From assembly GCA_964412895.1 (NCBI GenBank), contig CAYPQK010000001.1, positions 22,972 through 86,971 of the forward strand: DNA of 64,000 bases. Direction: 5' to 3'. How positions within the stretch are numbered: the first letter of the stretch is position 1; each line of letters starts with the position of its first letter. The translations under genes and the position numbers were made by a program. This document shows positions 29,453-39,200 of this stretch, one piece after another. The notes under the pieces are model-generated. The model had not been told where the DNA came from and ran no database searches. It saw only the letters and a program-made list of their open reading frames with translations. The DNA comes from CALMRE01 sp964412895 (GTDB lineage Bacteria; UBP6; UBA1177; JAKLFG01).

Positions 29453-29481
29453 TTGCTTTTCCGAACCGAAGAAGATATAAA
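29453..29481 (+). promoter_or_regulatory. Predicted promoter of the REC-HisKA_3 kinase
   Basis: TTGCTT (29453-29458), a 17-nt spacer and TATAAA (29476-29481), 29 nt before the ATG at 29511. Confidence 0.55.
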
Positions 29482-29510
29482 TCACCGGTACTCTTTGGCG
29501 TGGCAGGGAA

Positions 29511-30662
29511 ATGAAGAAGAACGCCGGAAATGAAAAAACGACCATACTTATAGTGGAAGACGATCCCGGACTATCGAAGCTCATCGACATCTCTCTCAAA
29601 GCTCACGGGTGGGGAACGATAGCGGCCTTTTCGGGCGAAGAGGCGTTGGCGATGTCCCGGGACCGGCGGCCGCGGCTGATCCTCCTTGACTACTCACCCC
29701 CCGATATGTCGGGGTCCGACTTCATCGACGCCGCCGAACGGATAGCGTTCCCGTTGCCCCCTTTTATAGTGGCGACCGGCCGCGGAGACGAACGGATAGC
29801 GGTCGAGATGATGAAACGGGGCGCCCGCGACTACATCGTCAAGGATTCTCAGTTCCTCAACACTTTGAGCATAGCGGTCGAACGGGTATTGGAACAACTG
29901 GAAACGGAGCGGCGGCTGAAAGAGACCGAACGACTCCTGCGGGAACACGACGCGGCGCTCATCGCCTCCCGGGAACAGCTCCAGATATTCGCCGAACGGT
30001 TGCTCATCGTACCGGAACAGGAGCGGGCCCGCATCGCCCGCGAGATCCACGACCTGTTGGCGCAGGACCTGATCCGCCTGAAGATAGATCTGGTCTGGCT
30101 GAACGGACAGTTCGCCAAGATGACCCCGCTTCCCGTTCTTCTCAAAGAACGGGTCGTCGAGATGATCCAGATAGCGGACGGCGCGATCACCTGCGTGCAA
30201 AAGATCGCCACCGAACTGCGTCCGGCGGTGCTCGACAGTCTCGGGCTGTGCGCCGCGGTGGAATGGCAGGCCCGTGAATTTCAGGAACGGACCGGCATTC
30301 AGTGTCTGGTGAAAGTGCCGGAAAAAGATCTTCCGGTGGACAGGGATTTCACTATTGCCATTTTTCGTATCCTGCAGGAGAGTCTGACCAATGTACGGCG
30401 GCACGCCAACGCAACGCGGGTGGATGTCCTGCTACGGCAAAAGGCCGGATATCTGTTCCTCAGGGTACAGGATAACGGATCCGGCATAACACCGACGGCG
30501 CTCCACGATCCGCTTTCCATCGGGCTTACCGGTATGCGGGAGCGGGCGGTGCTTCTCGGTGGTCGGATCGAGATCACCGGCAAGCCGGGGGCGGGGACGA
30601 CGGTCGAGGTCCGGTTGCCGCTTTCGAAAATAGGAAAAAAACGGGAGGCGGCTCCGTTATGA
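29511..30662 (+). CDS. REC-HisKA_3 histidine kinase (NarX/DegS-like catalytic half)
   Basis: A soluble 383-aa kinase with an inverted layout. Order: a receiver domain at residues 10-130 (IVEDDPG, Asp60, Lys near the DYIVKDSQF motif), a coiled coil (about 130-165), a HisKA_3 dimerisation domain with RIAREIHDLLAQDLIRLK (His180), and HATPase (ILQESLTNVRRHANATRV N-box, DNGSGI and GLTGMRERA). HisKA_3 kinases pair with NarL/FixJ regulators, and the next gene, overlapping by ATGA, is one. The N-terminal receiver is about 70% identical by eye to that of the 47489 kinase, so one signal may feed both. Confidence 0.93.
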   Translation: MKKNAGNEKTTILIVEDDPGLSKLIDISLKAHGWGTIAAFSGEEALAMSRDRRPRLILLDYSPPDMSGSDFIDAAERIAFPLPPFIVATGRGDERIAVEMMKRGARDYIVKDSQFLNTLSIAVERVLEQLETERRLKETERLLREHDAALIASREQLQIFAERLLIVPEQERARIAREIHDLLAQDLIRLKIDLVWLNGQFAKMTPLPVLLKERVVEMIQIADGAITCVQKIATELRPAVLDSLGLCAAVEWQAREFQERTGIQCLVKVPEKDLPVDRDFTIAIFRILQESLTNVRRHANATRVDVLLRQKAGYLFLRVQDNGSGITPTALHDPLSIGLTGMRERAVLLGGRIEITGKPGAGTTVEVRLPLSKIGKKREAAPL

Positions 30663-31282
30663 ATATTCTGATCGCGGACGATCATGCCATTGTGCGGAAA
30701 GGGTTAGCCCAACTTTTGGTCGACGAGTTCCCCGGCGTGTCGATCGGCGAGACCGCCGGCACGCAGGAAACGCTGGCCGAGCTGTCGCTCCGGCGGTGGG
30801 ATGTATTGGTGCTCGACATCTTCATGCCGGGGTCCGGCGGACTCACGGTGCTTGACGAAGTGAAGCGCCAACAGCCGCGACTGCCGGTGCTGGTCCTGAG
30901 CACCGCGCCGGAAGAACAGATGGCGGCCCGGGTCCTGAAAGCGGGGGCGAGCGGCTATCTCAATAAACAGTGCGCTCCCGAGGAATTGGTCAATGCGGTC
31001 AGAAAGATACTCGCTCACGGCCGCTATGTCAGCGTCACGATGGCGGAACGGCTCGCCGCCGATATCGGCCGGCCCGAACGATCCCTGCAGGAAGAACTCT
31101 CCGATAGGGAATACACCGTCCTACGGATGCTCGTGGCGGGCAGATCGATCAAAGATATCGCGGCCGAACTGAATATCAGCCCGAAAACGGTGAGTACCTT
31201 CCACACCCGGATATGGGGCAAGCTCCGCGTCACCAACGACGCCGACATGGTCCGTTACGCGCTGGATCACGGCATCTCCTGA
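30659..31282 (+). CDS. NarL/FixJ-family response regulator 1
   Basis: A 207-aa transcription factor. The receiver has IADDHA, Asp53 in LVLDIFMPG and Lys in LNKQCAPEEL. The LuxR-type helix-turn-helix is at about residues 140-200 (LSDREYTVLRMLVAGRSIKD, then IAAELNISPKTVSTFHTRIW). It is coupled to the HisKA_3 kinase by ATGA overlap and is almost certainly its target. A close paralogue lies at 32932, on the other side of an FG-GAP lipoprotein gene. DNA targets are unknown; the shared promoter element at 31299, 43733 and 47396 is a candidate. Confidence 0.95.
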   Translation: MNILIADDHAIVRKGLAQLLVDEFPGVSIGETAGTQETLAELSLRRWDVLVLDIFMPGSGGLTVLDEVKRQQPRLPVLVLSTAPEEQMAARVLKAGASGYLNKQCAPEELVNAVRKILAHGRYVSVTMAERLAADIGRPERSLQEELSDREYTVLRMLVAGRSIKDIAAELNISPKTVSTFHTRIWGKLRVTNDADMVRYALDHGIS

Positions 31283-31298
31283 CCGTTTCACGCTCTTC

Positions 31299-31364
31299 GT
31301 AAGCGCAATCCTACAAAAGAAAAGGCGTCGTCCTACAGAAAAGCGACCGTGAAAAAGATATTCT
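31299..31364 (+). promoter_or_regulatory. Shared promoter element before the FG-GAP lipoprotein
   Basis: GTAAG-CGCAAT-CCTAC (31299-31314) is followed 22 nt on by a second CCTACAGAAAA (31332) and a -10 TATTCT (31359-31364). The same plan, without insertions, stands before the kinase at 47489, and a variant stands before 43902. The first CCTAC begins 49 nt before the -10 and there is no -35 consensus, as expected for an activator-dependent promoter. Confidence 0.6.
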
Positions 31365-31410
31365 GTTCCCAGTGAGGTGAATGGTCCGGGAATGGAAAAT
31401 GGAGGTCGTC

Positions 31411-32919
31411 ATGAAAGGAATTGTTGGGCTTGGCGCATGGTTGATGGCGGTTATGTTCGTCTCCTCCTGTGGGGGCGAGGAGCCGGAGCAGGAGGTTTTC
31501 GTTTCGCTTTCCGGCCGCACCGCGACGGCGCTCGCCACGGTAAGCAATATCATAGAGGTCAATCAGAAAGCGGCCAACTTCGGCATTGCGGTCACCTCGG
31601 TGGGCGATGTGAACGGTGACGGTTATGGCGATGTGGCCGTCGGGGCCAATTTTTATGACAACGGGCAGATCGACGAGGGGATGCTGTTCATCTATCACGG
31701 AACGGCGACCGGGATCAAGACCGCCTATGCCATACGGCTCGAATCGAATCAAAAGGATGCCCGTCTCGGCTGGTCGGTCGCCTCTGCGGGCGATGTGAAC
31801 GGCGACGGCTACGGCGATATGATCGTCAGCGCGTACCGGTACGACAGCGGCCAGACCGACGAAGGAGTGGCGTTCGTATATCACGGTTCTGCGACCGGCA
31901 TCGGTCCTGTCTACGCCCGACGGCTCGAAGTTGATCAGGCGAACGCCTCTTTCGGCATTTCGGTCGCGGCGGCGGGCGATGTGAACGGCGACGGCTACGG
32001 TGATGTGATCGTCGGTGCCTTCTTGTACGACAACGGACAGAACGACGAAGGGGCCGCCTTCATCTATCACGGATCGGCGACCGGCATCGGTGCGCAGTAT
32101 GCCCGGAGACTGGAAATGGATCAGGCGGGCGCGTGGTTCGGTTATTCGGTCGCGTCGACGGGTGATGTGAACGGCGACGGGTACGACGATGTGGTCGTCG
32201 GCGCTTTTCTGTACAACAACGGACAGAACGACGAAGGGGCCGCGTTCATCTATCATGGTTCGGCGACCGGCATCGGCACGACTGCGGACCGCAGGATCGA
32301 ACCGGATCAGGCGGGCGCCTACTTCGGCTATTCGGTCGCGTCGGCGGGCGATGTGAACGGCGACGGCTTCGACGATGTGGTCGTCGGCGCTTATTTGTAC
32401 GACCACGGACAGACCGACGAAGGAGCCGCTTTTATGTATCACGGCTCGGCGAATGGCTGCGGTACGGTATACGACCGGATGATCGAACCGGATCAGGCGG
32501 GAGCGAATTTCGGCGCCGCGGTCGCGTCGGCGGGCGATGTGAACGGTGACGGGTACGGCGATGTGGTCGTCGGCGCCCGCTCGTATGACGGCAACAAGAC
32601 CGACGAGGGGGCCGTTTTCATCTATCGCGGCTCGGCTAACGGCCTGAATGTAGCGACGAACCAGATGTTCGAATCGAATCAGGCGGATGCCTTTTTCGGC
32701 CGGTCGGTCGCGTCGGCGGGCGACATGAACGGCGACGGCTACGGCGATGTGCTGGTGGGGGCAAGTCTGTACGATAACGGCCAATATGACGAAGGCGCCG
32801 CGTTCTTCTATCACGGTTCGTCGTCCGGGCTCTGTATAGGCCGTTGCCCGGAAGATAGCGGCACTTCCAGCGAAACGACAACGGAACTCTCCTCCCCTCC
32901 CAAAAATAAGCGGCACTAA
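31411..32919 (+). CDS. Lipoprotein with seven FG-GAP repeats (one beta-propeller)
   Basis: A 502-aa surface lipoprotein. The ATG at 31411 has GGAGG 6 nt before it and a signal peptide ending FVSSC; upstream in-frame starts lack a site. Seven repeats of about 66 residues follow, each with F-G-x-S-V-A, then G-D-V-N-G-D-G-Y-x-D-V and V-G-A, then Y-H-G-S-A-T-G. The DxDxDG loops bind calcium as in integrin alpha chains. Seven is exactly one closed propeller. The tail is Ser/Thr-rich and basic at the end. It sits between two NarL-type regulators, so it may be a surface sensor or a target of their control. Confidence 0.85.
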   Translation: MKGIVGLGAWLMAVMFVSSCGGEEPEQEVFVSLSGRTATALATVSNIIEVNQKAANFGIAVTSVGDVNGDGYGDVAVGANFYDNGQIDEGMLFIYHGTATGIKTAYAIRLESNQKDARLGWSVASAGDVNGDGYGDMIVSAYRYDSGQTDEGVAFVYHGSATGIGPVYARRLEVDQANASFGISVAAAGDVNGDGYGDVIVGAFLYDNGQNDEGAAFIYHGSATGIGAQYARRLEMDQAGAWFGYSVASTGDVNGDGYDDVVVGAFLYNNGQNDEGAAFIYHGSATGIGTTADRRIEPDQAGAYFGYSVASAGDVNGDGFDDVVVGAYLYDHGQTDEGAAFMYHGSANGCGTVYDRMIEPDQAGANFGAAVASAGDVNGDGYGDVVVGARSYDGNKTDEGAVFIYRGSANGLNVATNQMFESNQADAFFGRSVASAGDMNGDGYGDVLVGASLYDNGQYDEGAAFFYHGSSSGLCIGRCPEDSGTSSETTTELSSPPKNKRH

Positions 32920-32931
32920 GAAGAGGTCACG

Positions 32932-33555
32932 GTGAAGATATTGATCGCGGATGATCATGCGGTCGTGCGGAAAGGATTGGCCCGTCTTCTGGTCGACGAA
33001 TTTCCCGATGTAACGATAGGCGAAGCCTCCGATTCTCAGGAAACGCTGAACGAGATATCCTTTCAACGGTGGGACCTGCTGGTGCTCGATCTTTTCATGC
33101 CGGGGATCGGCGGATCGGCGGTGCTCGACGAAGTGCGCCGGCTGTATCCGAAAATGCCGGTGCTGATTCTCAGCACCGCGCCGGAAGAACAGATGGCGGC
33201 GCGGATGCTTAAAGCGGGCGCGAACGGCTATCTCAACAAACAGTGCGCTCCCGAAGAGTTGGTGGGCGCGGTCAGAAAGGTTCTGGCGGGCGGCCGGTAT
33301 GTCAGTTCCGGCATGGCGGAGCGGTTGGCCGAACAGATGGACCGCACCAGAAAAAGTCCGCAGGAAGAGCTCTCCGACCGGGAATACACCGTACTACGGG
33401 CGTTGGTCGCGGGCAGATCGGTCCGAGACATAGCGCAGGAATTGGGCATCAGCCCCAAAACGGTCAGTACTTTTCACACCCGGATCTGGCGCAAACTGGG
33501 CGTCCGAAACGATGCCGACATGATCCGCTATGCACTGGGAAAAGGGTGGTCCTGA
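32932..33555 (+). CDS. NarL/FixJ-family response regulator 2 (paralogue of 30659)
   Basis: A 207-aa response regulator of the same length as the one at 30659 and very similar throughout. The receiver has IADDHA, Asp53 in LVLDLFMPG and STAPEEQMAARMLKAGANGY, then a LuxR-type helix-turn-helix (LSDREYTVLRALVAGRSVRD, then IAQELGISPKTVSTFHTRIW). It begins with GTG, 12 nt after the lipoprotein stop. No kinase is directly attached to it. Recent duplication of the regulator together with the gap is likely. Recognition helices (SPKTVSTFH) are identical, so both should read the same DNA site. Confidence 0.94.
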   Translation: MKILIADDHAVVRKGLARLLVDEFPDVTIGEASDSQETLNEISFQRWDLLVLDLFMPGIGGSAVLDEVRRLYPKMPVLILSTAPEEQMAARMLKAGANGYLNKQCAPEELVGAVRKVLAGGRYVSSGMAERLAEQMDRTRKSPQEELSDREYTVLRALVAGRSVRDIAQELGISPKTVSTFHTRIWRKLGVRNDADMIRYALGKGWS

Positions 33556-33572
33556 TGTACTCACACATAATG

Positions 33573-33601
33573 TTGCAAGTTGTTCTTTGTTTCGTTATAA
33601 T
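33573..33601 (+). promoter_or_regulatory. Sigma70-type promoter of the GAF gene
   Basis: TTGCAA (33573-33578), a 17-nt spacer and a perfect TATAAT (33596-33601), 29 nt before the ATG. Confidence 0.7.
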
Positions 33602-33630
33602 CCAACGATCTTCAGGGAGGCTCGTTCAGC

Positions 33631-34503
33631 ATGAACCAGCTTAAAATATACACCGCACTGCGGGATGCGCAGTTCGAGAATCAGGTACATGCGCTCATCC
33701 ACGCCAACGATCACGAGGCTCATCAGATACATCTCGACGACATCATCAACGATGTGCGGGCCTATGACGGCCTGTTCATCGTCGAGGAGAGTTATCACGG
33801 CATCCTTGAACTGATAGAGTTCCACAATTCCTGTAAATTCAATCTCTTGCCGGTCATCTTCGTGTTCGATCCCAAATCGCCTGACAAAGAATGGGTGAAC
33901 TCTGTTCGCTATCCCTATAAATACTTTGCCGTCGAGCACAAACTGTTGCCGCTCCTGTTCACCCGCATCGTCGCCCACATGGACGAACTGCGGCGCACCA
34001 AATTCAACGAATTCGTCCTTGAGCACCACAAACCGGTGCTGGAACCGTTCTTCAACGAGAAGCTCTCGTTCCGCGGGGCGTTGGGGCAGGCGCTCGCTCA
34101 TCTGCTCGACTTCCTGTTCGCCGATAAGGGGTCCATCATGCTCCTCAACGACAAGGGGAATCTCGTCATCGAGGCGTCGACCAAACCGCACCTCATCGGG
34201 CTGGAGGTGGTGCCCGATCCCAACTCGCCCGCGTGGAGCGTCATGGAAACGAAAAAGCCGTTGTTCGTCGAGGACATCTCGAAGGATCAGCGTTTCAAGA
34301 AGAAAAGCGACGGCTACAGCAAGGATTACTTTCTCATCGTCCCGATATTCTTGAACGGCGAGATCCACGGCGTGCTCAATCTCACCGACAAGATGGTGTC
34401 GCTCTTCTTCGACCGGAGCGACCTCCTGCGTGCCCGGAATTTTCTGCGGCTGTTGGAGCCGATGCTCGCCCTTCATAGCGGCATAGCGGTAGATATAACC
34501 TGA
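33631..34503 (+). CDS. GAF-domain protein with receiver-like N-terminus
   Basis: A soluble 290-aa protein. Residues 1-120 look like a degenerate receiver fold: strand IYTALRD, then YDGLFIVEESYHG where a phosphorylated Asp might lie, VIFVFDPKS, and YKYFAVEHKL at the switch Lys position (VEHK). Residues 135-280 form a GAF domain (GQALAHLLDFLFADKGSIML, PLFVEDISKDQRF, FLIVPIFLNGEIHGVLNLTD). GAF domains bind small ligands. There is no output domain. The GGGAGG site is 12 nt before the ATG. It precedes the ATPase-like gene by 30 nt and may be cotranscribed with it. Confidence 0.8.
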   Translation: MNQLKIYTALRDAQFENQVHALIHANDHEAHQIHLDDIINDVRAYDGLFIVEESYHGILELIEFHNSCKFNLLPVIFVFDPKSPDKEWVNSVRYPYKYFAVEHKLLPLLFTRIVAHMDELRRTKFNEFVLEHHKPVLEPFFNEKLSFRGALGQALAHLLDFLFADKGSIMLLNDKGNLVIEASTKPHLIGLEVVPDPNSPAWSVMETKKPLFVEDISKDQRFKKKSDGYSKDYFLIVPIFLNGEIHGVLNLTDKMVSLFFDRSDLLRARNFLRLLEPMLALHSGIAVDIT

Positions 34504-34533
34504 TATCGTGGCCGTCTCTGGGGAGGGGCGTAG

Positions 34534-36213
34534 ATGCCGTCATTTCGCAAATATGTCCGTTATATGCCCGATCTCGCCGGGATACTTTTCTTTATCGCCG
34601 GCGTGGCCGGTACGGCGGACGGCCGATTCCCGTTCTGTTTTCTTATGGCATGGGTGCTTATCGGTCTGCCGATATTCGCCCGTTTATTGCGCAATATCGA
34701 GCAGGGTCGTTTTCTCGATGAATATTTCCTGATAACCATCGCCACCGGCGGTGCGGTCGCCATCGGTAGGTATCCCGAGGCGGTGCTCGTCATCCTGCTC
34801 TACCGGCTGGGCGATCATCTGCTGTCCCGCGCGGTGGACCGGACGCATGCCGCGATCCGGTCGCTCATCGACCGGCGGCCGGACCGGCCCGATGAGAACG
34901 GCGACGATCCCACGAAGGTCGAACCGGAATCGACACCGGCCGATCGGGCGCAAAGTCTGGCGCTGGTAACACGGGCGGCGGCGCGGAAAGCCCGCTCGGA
35001 GCGGTTCATCACCCGTTTCGCCCGCTGGTATACGCCGGTCATAGTGTTCGCGGCGGTCGTCATGACCTTTCTGCCGCCGCTCCTGTCGGCCGACATAACG
35101 CACGCCCAAAGCGTCTACCGCGCCCTGACCTTTCTGGCGATCGCCTGTCCCAGCGCCCTGCTCGTATCGATACCGCTGGGCTGGTACGCCGCCATCGGCA
35201 CCGCATCGCAGAGGGGAATTCTCATCAAAGGGGCCGATCATCTCGATATCCTGAGCCGCGCCGGCGCCATACTCTTCGGTAAGACCGGCACGCTTACCAG
35301 AGGACGGTACACGGTCGTCGAGGTCCTTCCGGCGGAAGGGATGCCCAAAGATCGGTTCCTCTACTATGCGGCGCTGGCCGAATCGCAGGCGGCGCATCCC
35401 ATCGCCGCCGCCATCCGCGCCGCCTACGGCAAACCGATACCCTACGGCACGGCCTCCGAGATAGCCGAAACGCCGGGAAAAGGGGTGAGCGCGCAGGTGG
35501 AGGGACAGGAGATACTGGCCGGTACCGCCGGTTTTTTGCGTGAACAGGGGGTGCCCCCGGGTCCCGACGCCGTTTTCGGGACCACCATCCATGTAGCGCT
35601 CAGCCGCTACTACATCGGCCGTCTGGTGGTCGCCGACGAACTGCGCGAAGTGGTCGTCGCGCTGGTCGCCGCTCTCAAGAAAAAGGGGATCCGATACCTA
35701 GCGCTCCTTTCGGGCGACAATGAGAACATGGTGCGTCAAACGGCCCGCGCGGCGGGGATAGCCGAAGCGTACGGAGCGCTTTCGCCGGCCGCCAAGCTGG
35801 AAAAAATGGAACAGATCCTTTCCACGGTCCGCGGACCGGTCGTCTTCATGGGCGACGGTATCGACGACGCGCCGCTTCTTGCCCGCGCCGATGTCGGTAT
35901 TTCTCTCTGCGCCGCGCCCGGTACGGTCGCCATCGAGACGGCCGATATCGTACTGAAAGGGGGCGATCCCACGCTTCTTACCGAAGTTCTGCATCTTGCC
36001 CGCCGCGCCCGCGCCATCGTCGGACAGAATCTATTCTTGGCGCTCGCGGTGAAAGGGACGCTTCTTTTTCTCGCCGCGGTCGGCATCGCGTCGCTCTGGG
36101 AAGCGGTCTTCGCCGACACCATCGCGGCGCTTACCACCATTCTCAACGCCTCGCGCCTTATCGCCGGGGGAACGGCCAAAGAAGAAATAACGAATTCGAG
36201 GATAGTGCCATGA
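34534..36213 (+). CDS. Degenerate P1B-type ATPase lacking the actuator domain and the phosphorylated Asp
   Basis: A 559-aa membrane protein that retains the frame of a heavy-metal P-type ATPase but not its chemistry. Visible are hydrophobic helices at about 13-100, the membrane motif IACPSALLVSIPLG (Cys205-Pro-Ser), the hinge GDGIDDAPLL (from Gly440) and paired C-terminal helices. However, the phosphorylation motif reads FGKTGTLTRG with Gly249 in place of Asp (codon GGT). Between helices 4 and 5, where the TGE actuator domain (about 110 aa) belongs, there is only a charged linker of about 60 residues rich in Asp, Arg and Pro. It should not turn over ATP as a pump; a sensory role is possible. 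The stop overlaps the next kinase start in ATGA. Confidence 0.8.
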   Translation: MPSFRKYVRYMPDLAGILFFIAGVAGTADGRFPFCFLMAWVLIGLPIFARLLRNIEQGRFLDEYFLITIATGGAVAIGRYPEAVLVILLYRLGDHLLSRAVDRTHAAIRSLIDRRPDRPDENGDDPTKVEPESTPADRAQSLALVTRAAARKARSERFITRFARWYTPVIVFAAVVMTFLPPLLSADITHAQSVYRALTFLAIACPSALLVSIPLGWYAAIGTASQRGILIKGADHLDILSRAGAILFGKTGTLTRGRYTVVEVLPAEGMPKDRFLYYAALAESQAAHPIAAAIRAAYGKPIPYGTASEIAETPGKGVSAQVEGQEILAGTAGFLREQGVPPGPDAVFGTTIHVALSRYYIGRLVVADELREVVVALVAALKKKGIRYLALLSGDNENMVRQTARAAGIAEAYGALSPAAKLEKMEQILSTVRGPVVFMGDGIDDAPLLARADVGISLCAAPGTVAIETADIVLKGGDPTLLTEVLHLARRARAIVGQNLFLALAVKGTLLFLAAVGIASLWEAVFADTIAALTTILNASRLIAGGTAKEEITNSRIVP

Positions 36214-39200
36214 CCGTTGCTTGGGGTCTTGTTTTGAATATCTTTTTCTGGGGCGGACTCGGTATCGTTGCTTTGATCGCCGGTCTGCGATACCACCGGC
36301 GATGGCTCGCCGATTATCGAGAGAAAGACATTAAATATCGCCTTTTGGTTGAAAACGCCAACGACATCGTCTACTCGTTGACGATGGGAGGCGTTTTTAC
36401 CTATGTTTCGCCCACATGGACCAAGCTCTTGGGACATACCGTAGACGAAGTGGAAAATCATCCATTCCAAGGCTTTGTGCACCCCGACGACCTGCCGCTA
36501 TGTCTGGAAGCGCTTAACAACGCCGTTAAAACGGAAAACAGACCGGTCGGCGTTGAATATCGAGTTCTCCACAAGGATGGCTCTTGGCGATGGCATATCT
36601 CGAATGCCGCGCCGATATACGATGCCGAGGGTACCGTTGTTTCGTATATGGGTATCGCCCGCGATATCACCGAAGGCAAGCAGGCCGAGGCGAAACTGCG
36701 AGAAAGCGAGCGGCGGATGACCTCAATACTGGAAAACATCTCTCTCCTCAGCATCATGCTTGACCGTGAGGGGAGGATTACGATGTGTAATGACTTCTTC
36801 CTTGACCTGACTGGATGGCGGCGACAGGAGGTATTACACGAGAGTTGGTTCGAAGTGTTCTTGCCAGCCGATATCCGCGCTACTATCAAGGAATCTGTTT
36901 TCCTCAACAATATACATGCGGGAACCGTACCGATCCATTTCGAGAACGAGATCATTACCAAGGCAGGCGCTCGCCGGTTGATCCGTTGGAACAATATGCT
37001 TTTGCGGACGAAAGAAGGCGAGGTGGAAGGGATTGCTTGTATTGGCGAGGACATCACCGACCGTTATCGTGCCGAAGAAGCCTTGCGGGAAAGCAAGGAA
37101 CGGTACCGCCTCATCGCCGAAAACACTGCTGATTCAGTCACGGTCCAAGACCTTTCCCTAAAGTTTGAGTATGTCTCTCCCTCCACGACAAAGATGAAAG
37201 GATTTTCCGTTGAAGAGGTTTTGGCTCAAACAATAGAGCAGGTCATGACGCCGGAATCGCTCCAAAAAGTGTATCGGGCTTTTGAAGAAGAGATGGCGCT
37301 GGAACAAAGCGGCACCGCCGACCCCGCCCGAAGCCGGGTTTTGGTGCTCGAAGAATACTGTAAAGACGGTTCCACGCTCTGGGTAGAGAACACTCTTTCC
37401 TTTATCCGGGACGAGAAACAGACTCCGACGGGGATCCTCTCCGTTTCAAGAGATGTTACCGAACGCAAGCAGGCCGATGAGGCGTTGCGCGAAAGCGAAT
37501 TCAGGTTCAATCAGTTGGCCGAACAGAGCCGCATTATCGCATGGGAAGTGGATGCGCGTGGTCTCTATACCTATGTCAGCCATGTGGCCGAGACCGTTTT
37601 TGGCTATACGGCGGACGAACTGGTGGGTCGAAAACACTTTTACGATCTGCACCCTGAAGAAGGCCGCGAGATGTTCAAGACAGCGGCCTTTGCGGCTTTC
37701 GAACGAAAGGAAACTTTCGAGAACCTGATCAATCCCGTACAGGCCAAGGACGGTCATCAAGTGTGGCTTTCCACCAACGGTATCCCTCTTCTGAACGCAA
37801 ATGGAACCCTGCGGGGATATCGCGGTTCCGATACCGACATCACCGAGCGTAAGCAAGCCGAGGAGGCTCTGCAAAAAAACAAAGAAGCCTACAAGACGCT
37901 GGCCGAAAATCTTCCCGAACTTATCTATCGAGTGCATCTTCACGAGAAAGGAAGAATGGAGTTTTTCAACGATAAAGTGAAAGAATTGACGGGCCGAACC
38001 GAGAAGGAACTCAGGAAAGGAGAGATTTGCTCCATAGAACCGAACATACATCCCGAAGATATTTCCCGAGTCGTCTCGACAGTTAAACGGGCTATAGAAA
38101 AAGGTACGGCATTCGAGGTTTCTTACAGGTATATTCATAAAGATGGGAAAACCGTACATTTCTACGAACATGGACAGATAATAAAAGACGCGACCGGAAA
38201 ACCGCACTATATCGACGGCATCATACAGGACATCACCGACCGCAAACGGGCCGAAGAGGCTTTAAGGAAAAACGAGGCGCTTCTAAGGACATTGATCGAC
38301 ACGCTTCCCGATCTGGTCTGGCTGAAAGATCCGGAAGGAGTGTATCTGACCTGCAACCGCCGTTTTGAGGTTTTTTTCGGCGCGAAGGAAGCGGAGATCG
38401 TTGGGAAGACCGATTACGATTTTGTGGACAAAGACCTAGCCGATTTTTTCCGGCGACACGATCAGGCGGCCATGTCCGCCGGGAAGCCGACAAAGAACGA
38501 AGAACAGGTCACCTTCCCGAGTGACGGTCACCAAGAGATACTCGAGACGATCAAGACGCCGATCCATGGAGAAGCGGGAACGCTCATCGGCGTTCTTGGT
38601 ATCGGCCGCGATATCTCCGAACGCAAAAGAGCCGAAGAGTCTTTGCAGAAGAACGAAGAGAAGTTTCGCAAGGCCTTTCACCTCATTCCCGAATCGGTGG
38701 TTCTTTCCCGCTTGGATGACGGCGTCATGGTCTCGGTCAACGAAGGTTTTCTGAATGGTGTCGGATATTCCCGCGAAGAGGCCATCGGGAAAAGCGCCGA
38801 AGAATTGAGGATATGGAACGATCCGAACGATCGACACCGGATAATCGACATGGTGCGGGGACACGGACTTGTCGAAAATATAGAAACGACATTCCGCACC
38901 AAGAACGGCGATATCCGCTATGCGCTTATATCGGCGACCGCCATCGACATTGACGACATACCCCATCTCCTCAATATCTCACGCGACATCACTGATCGGA
39001 AAAAACTCGAAAATGCATTACGGGAATCGGAACGGTCCCTGCGATCGACGATAGACGGCCTTTCGGCCCACATCGCCGTGTTGGATGAGAGCGGCACGAT
39101 CATTCTGGTGAACAAAGCGTGGCGAAACTTCGCCGAGAAGAACGGCATCCCGGCCGGAAAGGTCTCCGAAGGAACGAACTACCTTCAGGTCTGCGACGGC

